Shown: piece after piece, positions 60,261 to 64,000 of the stretch
Numbering within the stretch: the stretch's first letter is position 1
Layout of the letters: every line of letters starts with the position of its first letter
Position numbers and translations under genes: made by a program
The notes under the pieces: model-generated
Told to the model about the DNA's origin: nothing
Databases searched by the model: none
Seen by the model: only the letters and a program-made list of their open reading frames with translations
From: JBBQNY01 sp038255255
GTDB lineage: Bacteria > Pseudomonadota > Gammaproteobacteria > Xanthomonadales > Ahniellaceae
Direction of reading: 5' to 3'
Assembly (NCBI GenBank): GCA_038255255.1
Contig: JBBSLL010000003.1
Span: 99,499-163,498 of the forward strand
DNA: 64,000 nucleotides

Positions 60261-61052
60261 TTAAGCCGGCCGTTCGATCCGCCGATAGAACGCCTTGGTG
60301 GCCTGGTGAATGCCGTACGCCATTAGCCCGGCGCCGACGCCAACGAGCAGCCATGCATGGCCAAGCATCTTGAGCACCTCCTCGGTGTTGGCCGCCTCCT
60401 CCGCGCGGTAGTAGCGCCCCGCGTTGAACACGAACCAGCCGATCGGCATCAGCACAAAACCTCGCGCAGCAGTGCCAATGCGGCCAATCATTCGCAGTCC
60501 GGGGCCTTCGCCGCTCATGTGCTTGTCGACATTATTGCGCATCGCCTTGTAGAGCTGGAATGCACCGTAGGCCGCTACGCCAAGGCCTGCGAGCATCACC
60601 AGCCAGGTGCCCATCGGCTTGGTCAGCAGGCGACTCACCCATACCTCGTGCGAATCACCCGACCCGGCTGCACGCGACTGGCTCAATTGCCACGCGGTCC
60701 ATCCCAAGGATCCGTAGATGAGTCCGCTCAAGGCAAGGAGCGCTCGCGTGCCCACGCCCTTGGCGTCGGTCCCTCGGTGCTCCGGGTCGAGCAGGGCTTG
60801 TACAGCTCGCCAGATCACATGGGCCATCAAGCCGAGCGCGATAACCATCAACATCAGGCGCCCGCCGTTTTCATCCGCCAGCGAAGCAAGCGCACCGGTG
60901 CTGCCTTCCGGACTGCCTGAAGCGAGGCCGGCCTTCACCGAGATCCAGCCCACCAGCAGGTACACCACGCCCTTCGCGGCATAGCCAAACCGGGCAATGG
61001 GAGGAACCCAGCCCGCCACCGCGCGGGTGGCATCCTTGGGCGCAATCGTCAT
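60261..61052 (-). CDS. DUF1206 membrane protein
   Basis: A 263-residue inner-membrane protein with six predicted transmembrane helices, arranged as three repeats of a two-helix unit, the DUF1206 layout: ARFGYAAKGVVYLLVGW opens the first, ALLALSGLIYGSLGWTAW the second, IGTAARGFVLMPIGWFVF the third. Function unknown. GGAG lies seven bases before ATG 61052. The gene stands between REP clusters. Confidence 0.9.
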   Translation of the reverse strand: MTIAPKDATRAVAGWVPPIARFGYAAKGVVYLLVGWISVKAGLASGSPEGSTGALASLADENGGRLMLMVIALGLMAHVIWRAVQALLDPEHRGTDAKGVGTRALLALSGLIYGSLGWTAWQLSQSRAAGSGDSHEVWVSRLLTKPMGTWLVMLAGLGVAAYGAFQLYKAMRNNVDKHMSGEGPGLRMIGRIGTAARGFVLMPIGWFVFNAGRYYRAEEAANTEEVLKMLGHAWLLVGVGAGLMAYGIHQATKAFYRRIERPA

Positions 61053-61113
61053 CGAGATACTCCTACGGGAATGTCCACCTTATCGCAGCGACTTCAACGC
61101 TGACCCCAGCTTC

Positions 61114-61623
61114 TCAGTACGCACCCATGTAGTCCTTCTTGCCGATCGCCACGCCGTTGTGGCGCAGCAGGTCGTAGGCGGTAGTGACATGGAAGAAGAA
61201 CTGCGGCAGCCCATACGCGAGCAGGTAAGCCTGGCCGCCGATGCGGCGCTCCTTGGGCGTGCCGGCGCGCAGCACCAGCTCGCGGTCCTCACTGCCTTCA
61301 AAGCGTGCCGCGTCCACCCCTCCGATGAAGGCCAGCGTCGTAGCGATGCGATGCTGCAGGGCGACGAACGTGCGGTCGCCATCTTCATACTTTGGGACCT
61401 CCTCGCCCGCCAGCCGCGCCGTCACGCTGCTGGCGAAGTCACAGGCGATTTGAACCTGGCGCGCCATCGGAAACATGTCGGGGAACAGCCGCGCCTGCAG
61501 CAAAGCGTCCGAATCGAGATTGCGTTCGGTGGCGAAGGACTCCGCCTTGGCCAGGACGCCCGCCAGCGCGGCGAGCATCTGCTGGAACACGGGAACGGAC
61601 GCGGCGTGCATCGAGAGGGACAT
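61114..61623 (-). CDS. DUF1993 family protein
   Basis: A 169-residue helical protein matching DUF1993: MSLSMHAASVPVFQQMLAALAGVLAKAE, LFPDMFPMARQVQIACDFAS and a C-terminal LPQFFFHVTTAYDLLRHNGVAIGKKDYMG. This is a DinB-like four-helix fold; function unknown. ATG 61623 is the conserved start; the frame to 61653 adds ten residues. Confidence 0.92.
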   Translation of the reverse strand: MSLSMHAASVPVFQQMLAALAGVLAKAESFATERNLDSDALLQARLFPDMFPMARQVQIACDFASSVTARLAGEEVPKYEDGDRTFVALQHRIATTLAFIGGVDAARFEGSEDRELVLRAGTPKERRIGGQAYLLAYGLPQFFFHVTTAYDLLRHNGVAIGKKDYMGAY

Positions 61624-61706
61624 GGAAGTCTCTGCGGCTATGGGGAACAGCATGGTAGATGGCGCGCGGGGTGCGAACAGAATTGGAGCCAGTTGAGCCA
61701 GCGGTC

Positions 61707-61722
61707 AAAAAAAAGCCGGGTC
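61707..61722 (+). repeat. Partial REP copy 4 (direct)
   Basis: A run of A followed by GCCGGGTC only; the element breaks off and restarts immediately as the left arm of the next copy. Confidence 0.75.
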
Positions 61723-61809
61723 AAAAAAAGCCGGGTCAGAGTGGGCTTTTTTCACCAAGCATCTTGATTGCCAACAAGACCTGAAAAAGTCCACTCTGAC
61801 CCGGCTTCT
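61723..61809. repeat. REPIN-like pair 1 (REP copies 5 and 6)
   Basis: Left arm 61723-61752 (AAAAAAAGCCGGGTCAGAGTGGGC...) and right arm 61784-61809 (AAAAAGTCCACTCTGACCCGGC...) are inverted, with a spacer of about 31 bases containing ACCAAGCA and CTGA. It matches the pair at 63536-63624 in layout and in parts of the spacer. Confidence 0.85.
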
Positions 61810-61840
61810 GCGGGGCAACCGCAGGACTCAAGCCAATCTG

Positions 61841-61867
61841 AAAAGTCGACTCTGACCCGTGTTTTTA
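61841..61867 (-). repeat. REP copy 7 (inverse, GTG variant) at the stop of the DUF885 gene
   Basis: AAAAGTCGACTCTGACCCGTG-type copy, immediately at the 3' end of the DUF885 gene; the TAA stop (61865-61867) lies in its terminal T-run. Confidence 0.85.
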
Positions 61868-63496
61868 TTTTGGCGCTGCTGTTTCGGAGCCGAGCATTTC
61901 CTGCTCGACCAGCGTGACCGGTATGGCGCCGATGTCGTTCACCTCCTGGAAAAAATCACGCAGCACGAACGGCTGCCCCGCTGCCTCCTTTTGCTCCGCG
62001 GCACGCGCGAGCAGGCGTTCCAGCAGATACTTGCCGACCACGTAGCTGGTGCCATATCCCGGCTGGCGCAGGTAGAGGTGCTGCTCGAACTTGAGCAGTT
62101 CCGGTTCGCGCTGCATCCACTCCCGCGGCGTCCATCGCACGTGCACCTGCCCGGCCTGCTCCATGGTCATTTCATTGGCGTGCGCATACAGCGATCCCAA
62201 CCCGCGCGCAGCGCGCTGCGCCAGCATGATCCACACGATCTCGCGCGAGCGCGGGCTGTCGGCGTACAGGCCCGCGTGCATGAACATTTCTTCGACGCCG
62301 GTGGCCATGCCCTCCATCCGGCTGTCCCAGATGTTGTAAAGCAGTGGTCCGCGACGAACGGGGCTGGCGTGCGGCTCGTCGCGTATCTGGGCAAGCTCGA
62401 ACCAGTGGTAGAAGTGGCTGTAGAGCGGCAGCGGGTCGTAGTGCAGCCCAATGGCAAAGAAGTTGCGCTCGGCCTCGGGCACGAACGCGCCCATCTGCGC
62501 GCGCAAGGCCGGCTCCATGTTGGGCTTGATCGGCATGATCTCTGCCCCCGCCAGAAACGCCATCATTCGGACCACGGCCTTATCCGTCAGCGCGGCAAAT
62601 TCTTGCGGTGTGTTGGCTGCAACCAGCGGCGGCAGATCGCGATTGCGCTGTTCCTCCAGTTTGAGGCTCGACCAGGCGCGATCCAGTTCGCGCTGCAGCA
62701 GGTCCACTTCCTGTTGCCATGTCAGCGGGACCCGATGTACGTGTTGCTGGTACCAGCTGTAGTTGTCCTTGCCGACGCCGGATGGGCCGGTCTTGCTGTC
62801 GGCTTTCGCTTTCAGCCACGTCACCATGCCATCGGTCGACTCACGCGCCGCGGCGAGATTGGCCGCAATCGCTGGCGTCCCGGAGTCGCCAATCAGTTTT
62901 TCCACTGCATCGAGATCGCGCCGTTGCTGCTCGATATTGCGAATGCCGGCGACCCACAGATCGCGCGCGTTGCCGGTCAGGTTTGCACGCGCCTGCGCAA
63001 GCAGCGGCGGAATGACCGCCAGCTCCTTCGCCATCCGGGCCTGGCCCCCCGCATCGAGCGGAAAGGCGTACTCCCAGACCTCGAGCGTCGCGTGATGGGT
63101 AGGCCCCTCGTGCGCCGGCACATCGCTCTCTTCCATAAACAGCGTTTGATAGAACGCCGGATCGCGCACCCACGGCATGAGCACGCGATGATTGAAATCG
63201 AAGCCGTGCATCTCCGCTTCGACCAGCGCCCAGTCCACCTTCTGTGCGGCGGTCCAACCCCTGCGATCGATGGCGCGCAGGCGCGCCTGCCAGGACGGCA
63301 GCTCGGCGTGGGCGGCCTGGAAGCGCGCCGCGGTGTAGTCCGGAACTCCCTCGCGCTGTGGCGGCTGCTCGAATGCGCGCCACTCGGCAAACAGCGTGAG
63401 CAGCTCGCTGTAGCTGCCACCTTCCACCGATTTAGCGGGCACTTGCATCGCCAGGCCCAATCCGACCAGAAGCGCAAGAATAAATCGAATCTGCAT
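61865..63496 (-). CDS. DUF885 family exported protein
   Basis: A 543-residue protein. Signal peptide: MQIRFILALLVGLGLAMQVPA. The rest is DUF885, a helical metallopeptidase-like fold: AKELAVIPPLLAQARANLTG, KDNYSWYQQHVHRVPLTWQQE and PGYGTSYVVGKYLLERLL near the end. The HEYxxGH-type zinc motif of active relatives is not evident in this copy, so enzymatic function is unsure. GGAGGGGG lies four to eight bases before ATG 63496. Both ends of the gene abut REP elements. Confidence 0.88.
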   Translation of the reverse strand: MQIRFILALLVGLGLAMQVPAKSVEGGSYSELLTLFAEWRAFEQPPQREGVPDYTAARFQAAHAELPSWQARLRAIDRRGWTAAQKVDWALVEAEMHGFDFNHRVLMPWVRDPAFYQTLFMEESDVPAHEGPTHHATLEVWEYAFPLDAGGQARMAKELAVIPPLLAQARANLTGNARDLWVAGIRNIEQQRRDLDAVEKLIGDSGTPAIAANLAAARESTDGMVTWLKAKADSKTGPSGVGKDNYSWYQQHVHRVPLTWQQEVDLLQRELDRAWSSLKLEEQRNRDLPPLVAANTPQEFAALTDKAVVRMMAFLAGAEIMPIKPNMEPALRAQMGAFVPEAERNFFAIGLHYDPLPLYSHFYHWFELAQIRDEPHASPVRRGPLLYNIWDSRMEGMATGVEEMFMHAGLYADSPRSREIVWIMLAQRAARGLGSLYAHANEMTMEQAGQVHVRWTPREWMQREPELLKFEQHLYLRQPGYGTSYVVGKYLLERLLARAAEQKEAAGQPFVLRDFFQEVNDIGAIPVTLVEQEMLGSETAAPK

Positions 63497-63535
63497 GTCC
63501 ACCCCCTCCCGGCGCAACCGGAAATGTAGCGAGTA

Positions 63536-63624
63536 AGAAAGCCGGGTCAGAGTCGACTTTGATCGCCAAGCAGCCTTGGCCCCGATGCAGCCTGAGAAAA
63601 GTCGACTCTGACCCGCGTTTTCTC
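63536..63624. repeat. REPIN-like pair 2 (REP copies 8 and 9)
   Basis: Left arm 63536-63563 (AGAAAGCCGGGTCAGAGTCGAC...) and right arm 63595-63624 (AGAAAAGTCGACTCTGACCCGC...) are inverted, with a spacer containing GCCAAGCA and CCTGA as in pair 1. It separates the DUF427 and DUF885 genes. Confidence 0.88.
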
Positions 63625-63630
63625 GTTTTC

Positions 63631-63915
63631 TTAGCCTGCGACTTTCACGCCCTTCCAGAATGCCACCCGTCCACGGATCTGCTCAGCCGCTTGCTTGGGT
63701 TCCGGGTAAAACCAGGCAGCATTGGCGTTGACCGCATCGCCCACCACCACATCGTAATAGTGCGCAACGCCCTTCCAGGCGCAGGTGGTGGTGTGGTTGG
63801 AGGCGCGGAAGTGGGCGCGCTCCAGCGCCTCGGCCGGAAAGTAATGGTTGCCCTCGACGACGACGGTCTCATCGCTGCGGGCCACGACGGTGTCGTTCCA
63901 GGTGGCGGTCTTCAT
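63631..63915 (-). CDS. DUF427 family protein
   Basis: A 94-residue single-domain protein: VVARSDETVVVEGNHYFP, SNHTTTCAWKGVAHYYDV and AWFYPEP are the DUF427 landmarks. The fold is a small beta barrel; function unknown. The start is ATG 63915, where the family sequence begins; an extension to 63999 is Cys-rich and unlike the family. Its 3' end meets REPIN pair 2. Confidence 0.92.
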   Translation of the reverse strand: MKTATWNDTVVARSDETVVVEGNHYFPAEALERAHFRASNHTTTCAWKGVAHYYDVVVGDAVNANAAWFYPEPKQAAEQIRGRVAFWKGVKVAG

Positions 63916-64000
63916 GGCATGGTTCCAGATCGGAAGCCAAGCATGCGACCTGCATTCGCAAAGTGGCGTCAAGAAATCGCAGCCAATGCATCCGTGCACC

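Noticed and set aside
61859..63529. A 556-codon plus-strand frame antisense to DUF885
   Set aside because: Arg/His/Leu-rich composition, mirror of the real gene; it also starts inside a REP.
58197..63624. CRISPR array
   Set aside because: The repeats are inverted pairs with variable spacing and are tied to a RAYT; there are no regular spacers and no cas genes.

Overview
The window is a high-GC chromosomal segment of a Gram-negative bacterium. Genes are densely packed on both strands, and the starts chosen here use ATG, GTG and TTG, mostly behind clear Shine-Dalgarno sites. A TonB-dependent receptor, lipoproteins with lipoboxes, a Tat-type signal, Uup, SelO, a TldD/TldE pair and a REP-associated transposase with its own repeats all fit a gammaproteobacterium, most likely of the Xanthomonadales or a neighbouring order. 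That placement is inferred from gene content only. No rRNA, tRNA, CRISPR or prophage was seen.

Layout. 1-10.6 kb: a truncated secreted protein, then two paralogous secreted subtilisin-like proteases with SLH-like tails. The proteases lie in opposite orientation and bracket a GST, the ABC-F ATPase Uup, a 35-residue lysine-rich protein and the AMPylase SelO. 10.7-22.1 kb: one long, tightly packed minus-strand operon, read in the order TldD-like (Tat signal), TldE/PmbA-like, DUF4159, MoxR AAA+ ATPase, DUF58, BatA-like, two large membrane-anchored proteins, DUF6164-like. Several junctions overlap as ATGA. 22.3-29.1 kb: a DNA glycosylase, then an iron-uptake locus (periplasmic binding protein, fused permease, ATPase, TonB-dependent receptor) with a Fur box inside the promoter. 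29.0-34.7 kb: cyclic-di-GMP genes (degenerate HD-GYP, degenerate GGDEF with intact EAL, MASE2-GGDEF) with a DUF1223 gene, a lipoprotein and a DksA-like zinc finger.

34.7-49 kb: mostly single housekeeping or accessory genes, namely a pseudouridine synthase, DUF1615 lipoprotein, peroxiredoxin, nitroreductase, EamA transporter, SDR-like protein, MerR regulator divergent from a fasciclin protein, SIRT4-like sirtuin, M20 amidohydrolase, alpha/beta hydrolase, DUF4287/DUF5655, M14 peptidase and small secreted proteins. 49.1-54.1 kb: an SDR/NTF2-like/SDR operon, a YciI-like protein beside a 39-codon remnant of a histidine kinase, a DUF892 ferritin-like protein and an amidohydrolase carrying an NTF2-like insertion. 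54.4-57.2 kb: a compact operon of SPFH protein, zinc-ribbon membrane protein and small membrane protein.

57.4-64 kb: an accessory-like stretch built around an intact REP-associated tyrosine transposase (RAYT), a decayed second RAYT bounded by a different repeat, and at least eight copies of a GCCGGGTCAGAGTCGACTTT-type repeat, four of which form two REPIN-like inverted pairs. DUF1206, DUF1993, DUF885 and DUF427 genes sit among them. The most interesting targets are the RAYT/REPIN family, the TldD-MoxR operon with a Tat-exported TldD, and the SPFH/zinc-ribbon operon.
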